Position numbers and translations under genes: made by a program. From NCBI GenBank assembly GCA_003864495.1, contig ML133454.1:1955149-2019148 (forward strand): a stretch of DNA of 64,000 bases, read 5' to 3'. Under the pieces are notes generated by a model. That model was not told the DNA's origin. It saw only the letters and a list, made by a program, of their open reading frames with translations, and made no database searches. Source of the stretch: Nemopilema nomurai. Its lineage: Eukaryota; Cnidaria; Scyphozoa; Rhizostomeae; Rhizostomatidae. Shown here in pieces: positions 36,553 to 51,500 of this stretch (positions are counted from its first letter, which is position 1; each line of letters begins with the position of its first letter).

Positions 36553-39500
36553 ATGGCTGCATTGGACATGCTGTTGCAAGTCCTCGATCAGGCAGTTTCT
36601 CAAGACCCCCAAGTTGTCAAGTTTGCCGAAGAGAAGTTGAGGGAATGGGAAGACAAGCCTGAATTTTACAAAACCCTTTTAGTAAGTAAACGGGTCGTAA
36701 TTCCACTCCTACCTTCTGGCCAGCTATCCAAATACAAGCAACTTTCGGTACACGCAAAAAAGAATTCTTGTCGTGTCTGTTGTTGGGACGTTTCGGGTAT
36801 TTGACTAACTGATTTATTTAATGATGCCCCTTTGTTCTTAAAGAGAAGCTCAGTCCTATTTTTAACTCTACTGTTAATTCCCAATCAAACAACCTTGCAA
36901 GTTTCAATATTGCTCATGGAAAGCATCGTAATGGCATCAAGGCCAAGGTAACTTGAGCATAGGCGCCGACTTTATTTTTCCCAGGGGGGGCTCAAGATTT
37001 AAATTTAAAAAAAATTAAAAAAGTTAAAAGGTAGAGAAATTACCTGTCGCTTTAATAATGTAATACAACATATGTAGTATGTATAATAACAAAACAAAAC
37101 ATTTAAATAAAGCAGATATAACATCATGGTCTACAGTATCATCAGTTCAATTCTTTGATTGATTTCAAACGAAATTTCCCAGGGGGGACTGAGACCCCCC
37201 ATAGCAATTCCCAGGGGGGGCTCGAGCCCCCAAGCCCCCACGTAGTCAGCGCCTATGAACTTGAGTGCAGAGAGGGTACAGTATCAAAACGCGATTATTC
37301 TAATCGGATTACATCAGCTCTTGAAGAATTTAAATTTTGATTGAATATTTTGAATGAAGGTTTTGTAACAAGCTTCACCCTAAAACATTATATATATCTT
37401 TGGGATCTGAGATACTCTCCTGTCAGCTGGTTCAATCAGCTTTTGTGTGCCCATAAACCCTTGTACCCGGCTATATTTATTTCACGCATTATCTTATCCT
37501 AGGTACTCTCCAGAGGGTAAAGGATTAGTGTCACCATTCCTAGATTAGAATTATTGTCTCTTCTTTATAGCACTATTGTATTCTTTATGTCACTTGACAA
37601 TGCATCTTTACACCTTTCTACCAGTATGCTCCATTCCTTTTTAGGTTATGCATAACCAAAAGAAAATAAAACAACCTTATTTTCCTATTACCAGGCTTAG
37701 AATAGCATATGTTTCTTGCAGGTCTGACAAAATCTGCTCTTCTTTGACCGTTTTGGCAGTTTTATTCTGCCTTGGTTTTCTCCGTATTGTGAAAAGACAA
37801 TCTGCATTTTGTCAATAAAAAGTATGATCACCCTTTGAACTATTCTCATGAGACTATGAAAATCTAATTGCGCTTTAAATAATCAAGTTTCAAATTTCTT
37901 AAAATGTTTTTCCTTTTTAAGGACATTTGCTTCAATGAAACATTGCCTCCTCAAATACGATGGATAGCAATTTTGTTTTTTAAGAATGGAATTGAAAAAT
38001 ACTGGAGAAGAGTTGTTAACAGGTATGTTTTCATGTTAAATATCCTGTTGAAAACTCCATGTCTTCTTGCCTTCCCAAAGATATTGTCGCTGCCACAAAC
38101 ACCCTTTATACTGCAGGAGCATTTAGTCTTGCTAGCGATAAACTTTCTCTCTTGAGTTTTCTTGCTACCTTATCTTCCCCTGTGAAGTAAAAAAGAAAAG
38201 TTTTCTGGAAAGTCGAAAAGAGTTTTGAGTGAAGGGAAGCCCCATGCTTTATTTTTAAGTCGAAGCATTGTTTATTTCTTGTAACCAAATGTTTGTTTTC
38301 TTTCTTGAGGTTTGAATTAATATGGTTTGCTCTCAATGCAAGGCTAAACTGTCTAATTTGTTATGGGGTAGTTTTAAAGGGACAACTCTATTTGCACAGA
38401 AGGGGTAAATCCCACACAGTGACATTTTGGGGCTAGTATGGTTCTATTTGATTTAATTTTGTTTGAGATGGTGGAAATCTGTAAGTGGAAGGTGGGAGGT
38501 TTGATTCTTTGTACCATTTTGGGTTGATCTTTGCACTTTAGAGATTTTGATAAAAACTTTGTATGGTTTTTGCAAGCATGTTTGTAGTAAAAGTAGTGTA
38601 ATATATCGCAATATAGTATAAAGAGATAGAAATGCAATGGGTATTGCTCAGTAAGCGTCTGGCTAAAAGGTGAATTGCTGCATGTTAACTGCATATAGTT
38701 TTTCATATGTCTTAGGTGTTCTTTCCAACTTTGATGTTACAAACATACCTGTTTCTTGTCCTGAGTGTATCATGAGTAACCTATCTATGAAAATGAGAGT
38801 GTTGATGAAGGGCATGGATTATTTTGTGTGACTGAAGGGCATGGAAGTATTTGGTGCAGCAAATTCTGTGACTTAGCATGCAAGACAAAATTATGGAATA
38901 GCACAAATGAATGAAGGCTCATTCAAATAAATTTTTTGAAGCTATAGCTTTTCTATTTTCCATTGCTTGCATGGTGTACAACAGAAAACTTACTGATGAT
39001 TTTGTCAGGCATTTGTGCAGTGCTATTCAAAGGATAGAGCTGCATAAAAATAGACAGCATTTTAAGAGGCAATGAAAAAAATCAATGTTGCTAATGTTAG
39101 CCGCTATTGTTCCTTTTGTACTTCAATGAAATCTAGTTAAAAGCTTCTTTCATTTAAGAATTTTAACTGAAGAGGACAAGCATTACCTGAAGGCTTTTCT
39201 AATCAGCTCATTTACTGAACCAGTAAATCAGGTAATTTATTCTATGTAAATGCTACTCTTTACTAAAGTTTCTAATTTTCATGAGTCCCATTGTGCTAAG
39301 GTTTGGCTGGTGAATGGATGTTTATCGGGAGCTAAAGTGGCTTGGCACTTCTGTCAAGCCTGCAAAATCTGTCAAATCTGCTCTGTTGTAAGCTGCATGC
39401 AGACACTTTCACATTGGTTGTGTGATAGATGCATATGTGTCATTTGAATTGTCACTGTGGCAATGACAGTGGTACTGATGAAAATATCGGTCAATACTGA

Positions 39501-42500
39501 ATTATGCCTATAGTTGAAACATCATGTTCTACTTTAACTGGAAATGACAAACCCACATCTCAAATAGTTATTTGAATATATTTTCACTGATTGAATTTCA
39601 GATATCCCTCCAATTGGCAGTTGTCATTGGACGGGTGGCAAGAACCGATTTGAAAACATGGCCAGATCTTATCCCAAAATTGCTCCAAGTAAGACTTATT
39701 CATGTTCTGTGAAGTTCTTGTTATTAGCAGTAGCGGAAATTTGTAGATGAGTCTAGGGGACATGTGAAAGTGGCTTGTTTCCCCAAAGGCTTTAAGTGGT
39801 AATTAATGTGTATTAGAAGCAGACGTTTTGTTTGTTTAATCTATTTTATTCCCCGCGAAATATGTTTCAAGGTGTCTGATTAAGATAAGAAAAATTGATT
39901 TGGACTACGTATGTGCCTATAATGGAATCCTCTTGGTTTTGGATAGACTGCGATCATTTGTCTTTAAGTTATGATTAATCAGCGTTTTAGAGTAGAATTT
40001 CATGTTTACATAATTACCTCTTTCTTAATAGGAAGTGAGAAGTCAGGAAAGCGTTGTTCAGTACAATTCACTTTTGACTCTAAATCACGTGATTAAGGGC
40101 CTTGTTTCAAAACGTCTGGCAAGTGACAGAAAGGTTTTCAAAGATGTGAGTTACCTATTAAAGCTTTTCTGTTCTTAGTTGAAAGTTTTTTGCACATAAA
40201 ACGATGCTTGGCTTTTTTATTCAAATTTGTTTTAGACTTTAATGGCTTATTGATAAACGTTTTGTCACTTGCAGTTTACAGAGTGCAGTTTTGCTGTGAT
40301 ATAGGTCAACAGGTTGTGGTTGTCCCAATGCATCAAGATTTCAAAAATCTGAAGCAAAAAGCTACAACGATCTTTAACGTTTTGTATTCGTTACTTAACA
40401 GGACGCATTCTGTTCAGCACATTCGCTTTGATGTTTTGAAGTACTCATTTCTAGGTCTCTTGTGCTTTGTTGGGATTCGTCTTGGAGTTATGGATGCATC
40501 ATTCAAACCAATTCGTGTCCCATTTATCGTCAAATCAGGTGTGTATTTAGCATGTTGACTACAAACAGCTTAGTTGCACCTTTTCTGTAACGAAAAGTGA
40601 TTGTGTTCTAAGTTGGAGTACAGGCTCCCTTGTTTCTTTGCAATTAACCGTTCATTTCATTGTGCATCAACACAGTAAAACTGTTGACAGGAAGCCATGG
40701 CTTTCATTGTTGCAAAATACCCGTGCTTCAAGAAGATGCAGTTCGTTTAATCGAATGTTTCACGTGTTACAGAAGACTGTTTTGCCACCAAGTATGCTCA
40801 GTCATCAGTATATGAATTTCAGACCACAATTTCTTCTCTGATGTTATTGTCGTGGATAAGAAGATTACATCCTTTCTGATTTAGTTGGGTACTGGTTAGA
40901 AGAAATTGGTGTTCAAGCTCAATAAGATTCTATGAGCTGAATCTTGTCATTCCCTTTGACAGTAATTAAAATATCCAGAAAAGGACCATAATCAATACCG
41001 ATAATACGAATTAGCTTTCTTATATGTTGATTGAAGGTTAACTTTTTGTAACACATAATGTAGTTAGGCGGCTTTAGGTTTATAGTAAATTTGTTTGCGT
41101 TTGTCAAATTTGGTGTTACTAAGCCTATTTCTAATATCAAATGTTGTGGTAGCAATCTTAAAGAAGCCAAAAATTATTGCAGCTGTTGCAAAGTGCTAGA
41201 ACAGTTTCAAGTGGAACTTTATTTGCCATGTATTGTCATTTGAAATCCAATTAGTCCATTCATGTCTTTTCTTTCTATATGTTCCTCTTTAATCTATTTT
41301 TATTAATTAAATAAATTTAATGAATTTTTATTAAGAGCATTTTATTGCTGATTAATTGCGGTGGTAGAAATTTCCCAAACGAAATGGATTTCCGATTTCT
41401 AACTAATGTTACACAAAGGATTAATACTATTCGTAAGAAATTATATATGAAGGCAGATTTTACTGTTTTTCATTTAAGATGCAATCTGCAGAAGAAAGTT
41501 TGAAAATGAGTGTTCTTTCTCTAAAAGGTAGATATTGAAATTTCAAGTCAAGCTTCGAACTATAAAATCAGCCAATTCATTTTTTATGGCTCATCCTTGT
41601 ACTAAATAAGGGGATCTTTCTCGATTGCTTTGAACATTTTGGGAGCCTCTATTTAACATAGAGTGACTATTTAACGTTAAATAGTACTCTGATCATTGGG
41701 GAATGTCATTTCCTCGCATTGATTGTCAATTCCATTTGGGTTTAAGCTTGAATGGTTTTGCTTAGGCCATTCTGCAATCGAGTTTCTCTTTAGCCTCTTT
41801 TCAGCGAGATTTGTCTGTAGCTCACGGATGTTTTTAGTTTGGAATTTTAAATTTTTACTTTGCTTACTTTGCGTTACACTTTGGTTTGAAGTATCGCTCT
41901 TGAACCTGTAGGTTGATCAAAATGTCTATATTATATAGAGGGCAGGTTGATAATCAAACAAGTAACTAGAGCCAAACAGAATTGGATACACAGCGTGTCC
42001 AGTATATCATAGATGCCCTTGAATTAATTCTTCAAAAAAGAATTTTCACAAAATCATTCTAACAGTCCCCCTTCACATCTTATAGCAAGTGAGATACCAT
42101 AACATTGTAACATCACTGTATGATTAATCCTGACGTGAAATTTTCAGTTAATGGTAATACGACCCTGCTTCTTATTAACTGAGTGGTTTCAATATTTGTA
42201 AAAGAAGTTAGCTAAGATATCCTGTTGAAAAGAATAGTCTAGCTGCTAAAAAGTCTTGCCGTATTTATATTCCGGTTCTTTGTTCTAGTTTTACAAAAGC
42301 TGGTTGTTGAAGGAACTTGTGATGAAGTGATGGATTCATCACTAACGGTAAATTCTTTTATGCTTTAAACGATCATCAGCCCCTACCAAAAGTCGTATCG
42401 ATAATCAATACACTTTTTCGCTACGTTTTAACAGCTTCGTTTTGCTAAGTGTCGGTTTATATTATACTATTAACCAGTCTACATGGCTTCATTTACCGAG

Positions 42501-45500
42501 GAAGGCCTTGTAGAGAATCTGATATATGCAGTTCTTCTATTGTCCTGTTAATGATTGCTTCAATGTCTTTAAGAAATCTTCCTATAGTCTTCGCAATAAC
42601 GTAAAGTTTGTTCTTGTTTCTACCGTATAGACAGTATAGATGTCCCTTTTGTTTCATGTCGTCTTTTCTTGGCTGAGAAGTAGCAGACACACTGTTCCTA
42701 AGAATGTTGCCACTTCAGTTTGTTAGATATGTAGCAAATTGAGAACAGCTGAAAATGTTTTAAAGATATGCATAACCAGAATGTTCTTCCAGAATGCAGA
42801 GATCATGAAATAGTCTTGCCTTCTCGTTTCAATGTTTCGAGTTCTAATTGCTTTTTCATTTTTCTAGCTTCTAAAGGTGTTGGTTGAAAGGATACCTAAT
42901 TTGCTGACACTGCGTATGTATTTACTAATAACTTAAGTTAATCTTGATTGTAAATGCGTCGAGAAAAGTATTCTTAATGCTCTTAATGCTAATGGTAATT
43001 GATAATCGGCCTAATATATTGTGTATCCACAAAATTTATGTTCATGCCATGTGTCTAAGGTATTTCCTATCTTCTGTGTTTATGCCAATGTGATCGAAAA
43101 AAAGTTTCTATCAATGCTCTCTAATGTTACATGTAAAGATGTTTCGTTGTTGGTTTCTTAGGATCGCAGTTTTTGTCTGTCCATAACATTGGTGAAAAGT
43201 TGGAAAAGCTCATCTTAATTGGCATGAAAACGGTGAGCATCCACAGCAAGTTTTTTAAATTGATCTTTAGTGATTGGCTGCATTTAGATCTGGATTAGGA
43301 TCGAAAAGAATAACGAGAAGTTTTGAATTCACTGGTATCTAGAATGTTTTGTAGCTGCTAAATGATTGTTAATCATTGATATGTTTAAATTATTTTTTTT
43401 AAAATTTATTATTTGTTGCTGCACAAAAAAGTGGTGACTATCATGCTAGAATCTTTCCTTCCTCAACTCTTAAGAGTATAAACGACTGTAAAGTAAAGGG
43501 AAGGGCAATTGATTGGCTTTTTGCTCTTGCCAATCAGTGTCATTAAGCTTTACCTGGTCAAAACGTGCAAAAACGAAAGTTAACGTCTTCTGTCTCTGCA
43601 AGTCAGGCTCTTTTTCCTCAGTTATTCCGATCATGAATAAAGTGTAGAGAATGTAGAACACGAAACTTCAATGTTACAATGTCAATGTTACACCAATATC
43701 AATGTTACAACAAATGTTCCTTGTGCTGGTAAGTTATCTTGGTACCAATAGCTTATGTGACACTTCATCGCCCATGCTTTAATCATTGTCCAATATTATT
43801 TTCCTCACAGTTAAGTTGTATTTCTTCATAAGTAATGGCATCTTATCTTTGTTGCTTTCAAAAGAAAAACGTCCAGAGCTAGCAAGTTTGATGTTTCTTA
43901 TCTTGGATTTCGTTGATCGTTGATCATTTTTCAGCTCCTAGGGACGCTGGACCGTCAACCATTTTTGTTTGTCGATGTGCTTGAAAGCTCTCTTAATATG
44001 GCCATCAAGTTCTCATTCGTCTGTTTAGAAAAAGGTTCGTGAACCCGTCATTTGCCATGTTTATGTAAGTAAACAGTCACATTTCTGCAACTGAATAATG
44101 CGATCCTTATCCTTTGCTTAGCATCCTTTGCTTGATGATAATGGCAACGTTTTATAATAGCAGTCATGTTACTAATGGATTTGAAGTTTATCTGGTGACG
44201 GTTACAGTATATGGCCTCTTTTGCTTCTCTCGCCCAGATATTCTTTACGAGAAGTTTATCGTAAACAGTAAACAGTCACATGTCTGCAATGCGGTCCTTA
44301 TCCTTTGCTTAGCATTCATTTTTTCACGTCATGAAGTGTGCTTAAATCTATAATATCTTTGAGAATAATGGCAACATTTTGTAATAGTCATGTTATGAAT
44401 AAATTTGTAGTTTAGGTGAGATGATCACCGTATATGACCTCTTTTGCTTCTCTCGCCTAGATGTTCTTTATGAGAAGTTTATCGTCCAATGCATAAATCT
44501 CATAAAAAAAGCTATCAAATGCAAAGACTACAAACGTCTAGAAGAATCACATCTCGGTATGTACTTGTTGGCCTAATGTATTGGCTTTATCCTTATTAGA
44601 ATTTGTCTCTGACCCGAATTATTTTTGTTTCCCTAGCATGTATTTTGTGCACAGTTGGTCTACATTTGAGCTTAAAAATTTGAGAGTATATTTAAAAACG
44701 ATTCAGTGCCAATAATATTTTATCATGATATTCGACCTTTTGACTTTATTGTTATTTTTAACAGTTAAAGCTCTAATGAATTGTTGGTATTGTATTTAGT
44801 CTTTCCTGAACCATTTTAATTTAATGAATTTTGTTAGTCTTGTGAGGATGTTATCATAATCACTTAGCCAAGACACCTCTTTGTTTTCAGCCGAAGCCAC
44901 CAGAATCAAAATACAAAAAGCGCAGGAGGTATGGTTATTTTGATTGGTCAAAAATCACTTCATGGTCATATTCAATTCGTCTCGTAAAATTGTTTCATAG
45001 TTTCCAATGTTTTAGAATTCTCTCCTTTTAGATAAAGCAATCTATATTCAACAAGGATCTTCTCGTGGAACTATGCCAACAGCTCGTATTCAAGTACTTC
45101 CCTCTTACTTCTCAGGTATTTTTTGATAGTTAATTTCTTTATATCTCGGGTTTTCGTTTCAAAACCCCCGTGTAGTTCTGTTCAAGAAAACGATCTACGT
45201 TTAGTAAAGGCGCCAAGGAGCAACGATATAGGGGGACTCTTTACTTTGTGCTGGTTAGGAATGATAGTATACTAGAACTAAGCAAAATGAAAGTAATGCA
45301 GCAGCAATGAAGATGCATCACAATGATGCAAAAAATGATGAAATTGGTCCAAGAAACACTGCTCTTCTTTCTTAAAGAAACATTGCCGTGGACATCTCGC
45401 CAGCTTTTTCAATACCCCTCGATCTTATAGGAGGAATCAAATTACGAGGAACCAAATAGTAGGATTCCGAGCTTGTCATCTGTCAGCTGTAGTACTTGGC

Positions 45501-48500
45501 ATAGCTTGCAGCTAAACATACAGAGTAGTATAGCTAAGTCGAACATGCAGTGTAATCTATCGCATGACGTTCTCCGTATTCTAATCTCAGTTTTACTTCC
45601 CTTTGTATCCTCAAGGAAATTAATGAGTGGGAAGGCGACCCTGAAAGTTTTTGTAAGTTTTGTTTGCTCTACATGCTTCGTTTCAATCTTATTTCTCATT
45701 CTCTTTGATTCTTATTAGGTCTTCCACTGTTGTTTCTCTAACGTTGCAACATATTTTTATCAATGCCACTAGTGAAGTTGTTGAAATGTTTTTGCGGACC
45801 CTAAGAGGCCATTGATTTGAAGCGGGATGATTTGAGCAGTATATCCTGGCTGATGTATTGTAATTTGAACGATGTCACTGGTAATCAACAGAACGGAAGT
45901 TTTGAATTGTTCTTTAATGAGGGAAGCAGCTCGTTTACTCAGCTCTGTAGGGTTGGATTATGGCATTCGAAAATTGTGAGACACCTAAGAATATTCTTAC
46001 ACATTTGTCGATATGAGTATAGAGTTGCGTTTATTTTCTGTATTATAATTCACCATCGTTACGAAACACGATCTTGACGATGCACGATATAAAAGATTCA
46101 CGCGCGTTCATTTCAGTGACTGAAGAGGCTGGAGAATCTGCTGATTACCTGATTAGGGTATGATTTTCACTTTGTTGCATTTTTCACTTTTCAAAGCAAA
46201 TTACTATCTAGTCTTGTTCCACCATATACGATTACATATAGGCTACGTTTGATGAAAAAACTCTTGTCTGAAAAGTAGCAAATAATTCTTCGCTATCTTT
46301 CTGTTCCAGCCTTGCACTGAAAACCTCTTTCTGTGCCTCTATTACGAGTATAGATCGACGTTCACTGAAGTATTGGGAAAGATGGTCAATCACCTAAATG
46401 GTACTGCTTTCTGATTTTATTTTCTGTTCGAGCATATTTGCTAGTATGTTGCAAATAAAAGCCTGTGAAGTTATTTGACTTTAGTGAACTCTCGTTCGAT
46501 TAATGCGGACAAAATCTTGTTTGCTGCTGTGGGTTCAATGACTGTTTGAAGTTCATTTTAAATCCTTTCTTGGCTATAACTCAGTATACGTCGACATTTA
46601 GGCATTAACATTCTCTTGCTTTTACTCAGCGGAATATTTTGAAAGTGGCTTAGATCGTTATTTTGATATTTTGCCTTTCCTTGGACTATCATATTCTTTT
46701 CATTTTTTGTAATTCATCGTCTTTGCAATTTCACTTTTTGATATAGCTCCTTATAACAAAGAGGACCTGGAATGTTTACGACTGCGAGAAGCAGGTATCA
46801 ATTCCTCTGTCCTTTTTTACCAGAAAGTTCATTTAAGTAGACTTTTTCACGTTAAGAGATTTTTTGAGCCAGACTCTAATACAACTTTGAGCTAAACCTC
46901 ATTTTGATGAAGTCTTTTAATAAGTAGTTTGAAGTTGTACCATTGAACAAGTTTCGCCAATAAATCAGTAGTTTTTCATTATAATTTGATAATCCTACAT
47001 AGTCATATGGGTATAGTAAGTCATATTAATCGCGAGAATTTTTATCAATACCAGGATAACGTTGAACTAATAGTCTTAAAACAACTTTTTTTTGAATGTT
47101 TGGCAGAATTTCCGTCACTGGCTCTGGCCTGCATTTTATGATCCAGTTGATCGACATCATCTGCCCCATTGAGTTTAAGATGTGGTTGGACCACATCAGT
47201 CGTTAGAAATGTGAAATTCCAATGTATTTCTATCCTCTTTTATGAAGTTTCCATTAAACATTCCTGTGATATGTTTTTGTTATAAATATAAAAATTGTAA
47301 TTTTCAGTTTACTTTGCACTTGGATTGGCATCCTACGAGTTGTTTGATGAATTCAATTTTGACAAATATTTCCAAGAATCCCTCATTTTCGAACTCCGGG
47401 ATGCCTCTGCAAGGTAGGAAAGCAAATTCGTTTAATTGTTTACTCCATCAACCTAGTATTTTGTATTTCTAAACCCATGATTAGTTGTTTCATCTCTACA
47501 TTATTTGTACGATCCAAATATTTACGTAATTGGTGCAATATGCGATGGATTATAGTTTCATTTGGCGACTTCATATGAAACTGTATCAACTCATATAGTT
47601 TCGTTTTATATAATTTTTTAAAAAGTTGGTTTCACATTTGTGCAAAAGGCCTTTGATGAAACAGCATTGTGATGTTTCTTCCAACGACGGATTCATATTC
47701 CACCGAGTAAAACCCAACATTTTAATTGCATTTTATCATCAAAATTATTTATTGGTTTTTTTCTTTTTAAGAATGAATATTGTAAGCCGCAGGATATTGT
47801 GGCTGATTGGGAGGTGGATAGATGTGTCATTTGGCAAAGAAAGCAGAATATTACTGTACACTGTTCTAGTCAAGATGCTTGATCGCAAAGCGGATCTAGT
47901 GGTAAGGTGTACGAGATATCTCTAATAGGTGTCCTTGCAATCGTCCAGCCTTACAGTTGGCTCCCTTGCTGTTGTCTTCTTGCGCAGTTGCCTTCTTGCG
48001 CAGTTGCCTTCTTGCGCAGTTGCCTTCTTGCGCAGTTGCCTTCTAGGTAACTAAATTGTAGTTGACTTACTGGCACGGTAAATATTACGATAAAGCATTC
48101 TGATGTTTCAACACAAAGATGTACCAACCTTCATAGAGTAATCTAAAGCTACATTGATTTGTTTTGATATCATCGATAAACATTGATTTACTTGCAGGTA
48201 CGAATCACTGCATCAAGAACTTTAAAAGACGGTATCCTTTCATATCATTACAACAGCAATAATGCTCTCTTTGACTAACATACATTACGTAAGAAAAACA
48301 TTAAAGGTAGATTAATGCGTTTCATAGAATTATCTAATTACGTACCTTTCCTTCCTTTGTTGTTAAAATGCAAAGAAAGATATTTTTTAGAATCGCAGGT
48401 AGATTACTGAATTTAAATATTTCCTAAATTATAAATTTATTTTGGTTAATATAAGAGTGCCAGAGAATGAAAAAGGCATATAAAAAACACCTGATGTTTC

Positions 48501-51500
48501 TCCTTAAGTTCAAGGCAGCTGTTGATGACTATCAGTTTGAAATTAAGGACATTTTGCCGGTAAGAACTAATCACATTATTAGACGTTTTAAGATTTCCCC
48601 AGTCATGTCCAGTCATTAAAAATCCAACCATGGTCGAATGATCTTAGCCAGCCACTATCTTATAAATATTTCTGCATTTCTATCACAACACAGTAGGTGT
48701 CGTTAAGAACGTCTTTCTTCTTCTAGTATTTGAAAGACCTTTGGGATAGATTATTCTGTCTGCTCATCGATGTTCAAGAATGTGATACCAAGGTACCTTT
48801 GCAACTGTTGCGCCTTTTTTCGACTGAATTTAGAAAGCAGACAGTATAACTTTAGTTCTAATTAGCAACTGCTTCTCCATGCATCATGCCTTAATTGTAG
48901 TCGAAGAAACTCCTAACAAGAATACAATCTACAACCACCTGGATTGCTGATATCGCAAGGCTTTTCGGGCCTAAGCAAAAGAGGCTGCTTTGGGGTAGTG
49001 ATGCAAAAAAATTTACTCTGGTTATAAGGAAGCCAGCAAACCATTTAGTGCCAACAATTAACCTTTTGTAATACAAAGTAACTTTATCTAAAAATCAATG
49101 TTTTGAATGTTGCTTTGAATATGTAAAGTTTTGCTAACTTGTTATTATTTAAATAATTTCTACAAACTGATACGAATTTTGTCAGCTTTATTTAATTGCA
49201 TGACCTAATGCGTATGCGTAGGTCATACTGTAGTTCAAGCACTGTAGGCTTAGCATTAAATACGAGCTTTTGTTTGTCCTGTAGGTTGGGGTGCTCAATG
49301 TGATTTCAATTCTTATTGAACGGGCAAAAGGAGAGGTAGGTCAAATGTCTTATTGAGTGCAAAACTCTTTCAGATTTTAATGTCCAAGTTTGCTTTCAGG
49401 TATCATACTTAATGAAAGGCTAACGATTTTCTGAATTGATGAAAAGACATATTTTTCTTGAATTGCGTGTAACTATTTTAGGTGATTTTTGTTCACTGGG
49501 ACCTTTCTCTCAAGGAAAATGACCTTTTTATCCATTACGGATCTTTCGGTTTTTAACAGCTTTTCATGGGATGACAGAATGGATGGTACTGACCAGTTTG
49601 AAGTTTTTGAGAAATTGAAAATCCAATTGGCTTGTGCTGACGCCTTCAGCTAAATACTAAAATCCTACTGTCAATATCAGTGCAATAAAACTGAAACCTA
49701 AATCTGCAGATCCCCCAACTAATTCCCTGTCAATAGACCCTTAATCAGTTTGAGTTCAATTTCAGTGTCCCTGAATGTAAACTAAGTAAGTTATTCAATA
49801 TCATGTGCATATCCTTGAGAATTTTTTCGTCTAATGTTTTGTCAATAGATGAAAATGTACGCATCAGCACTGTGCGAGTATCTTCCTCATTTGTGGGCAG
49901 ACTCGGCTGAGCACAACATGCTGCGATGTGTTGTCGTATCAACTTTGAAGCATGTCGTTGAGGTGAGTGGTCTCCTTTTGGTGCCCATGGTCTGGCCTCC
50001 TTTTTGCGTTCGCCTCTCTTTAGTGACGCAGACTCAACTAGCATTTTCAGACTCTATACTCAGAAGTTGCCTGCAAAACATTGTACATTGAAATCATCTC
50101 CTTTAGCTTCTAAGAACCTCCCATGCAAAGTTGGTAAACCTTTTTCTAACAAGCACTAAGGGTGGTTCTGCATGATCCTGGACACGTTGAATCAGATTTT
50201 ATTTTCTGTTGATCCATTCCTACATCCAGTACAGTTAGTCTACGATATGCAAGTTATCAATCAGATATAACCGATACGCTCAACCAACGCTTTGAAATTA
50301 TGAAGGCTTTTTCTTAGCGGGGCAAGACATAGAGATAATGATGACGAATTGCAAAGATAGTGATCGCGTTATTCACTATTTATTGTTATAGATGTGAAAG
50401 CATTTTATGGCTGTCTTGTCATTGAATTATGTTCATAAAAGTTCTGTTGAAAACTTTGTCTTTGTATGCATTTTCCACAGCATTTTGCCAGTCGTTTTAA
50501 TTTTTTCTAAAGTACATCGTCTCTATTCTAAAGGTGCTATTTTCCAAATTAGGAGCCTAGGAGAAGCTCAAATAACCATGTGTCACTCCCATTTTAGTGC
50601 AAGGGTCCTCGTTGTCAGATCTCCATGCTGTGTCCATCTAGCACTTCTATGCATATTTTTTCTGGATTCAGGAATATTTGTGGATTTTTATGCCTACGAA
50701 TTTGCGTGTTTGTATTTTAACAGGCATTGGGAAGTGAGTCTGTAAATTTGCATTCTCTACTGTTGTCAGTCATCCATCTCTGTACGGATCAGTCTCAGGT
50801 ACGCTTAGGCCCTTTTTGATAGGGTGTTTGTTTAATGATACTTTTATGCATGACGTTTTTACAATTTTCAAAATCAGGGAAGGCAAGATAATCAACGAAT
50901 TTGCCATTTAGTTGTTTGCAGAAAATGGAATAGTGATTGAATTCAAGTCTCATTTCAGTTTTGAGGAACACAGTATATTCCAGTCTAACTGAGAAACATT
51001 TCACCACCTTTCGATGCTTGCAACCTCTTTAGCTTTTTTAAAGATCAATAGGACTTGCATGTTACCCTCTTTACAAGAATCTGTCGAACCAGCTTCAAAG
51101 GCTTGGATAATCTTGTTTGTTGATGAAGTAAATAGTATATAAGCGCAGACAACACAAGTATAAGTAAATCCAAGCAAGTTCAGTTGCTCGTCTGTTGTGC
51201 TTTTAGATTTCCATGTTAATTCTCCAATTTTTGCCACATTTCGTTTGCTTTCATAGCCTTCACATGTCTATCTTCTTGATGACGGCTTGGAGTTATGGTA
51301 AGAGTTTCATTAATGTTATGCGGGATGCCCCTTAGGGTAAGGTTGTCCTTCTTCCTTTCCTGAACGGTATCTTCTGATGGAATTGTCATTTTTCGACGCA
51401 AAATGTCCCTATAATTTTAAGTCTGATGATTACATAGAGAATCCTCTTAAAATTCGACGTAAGTCTACATTTGCTTTTCCTTTGTCAATACATAATTTTA

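Noticed and set aside
47971..48045. Possible CRISPR-like array
   Set aside because: Uniform tandem 16-bp units without spacers, in an animal intron.
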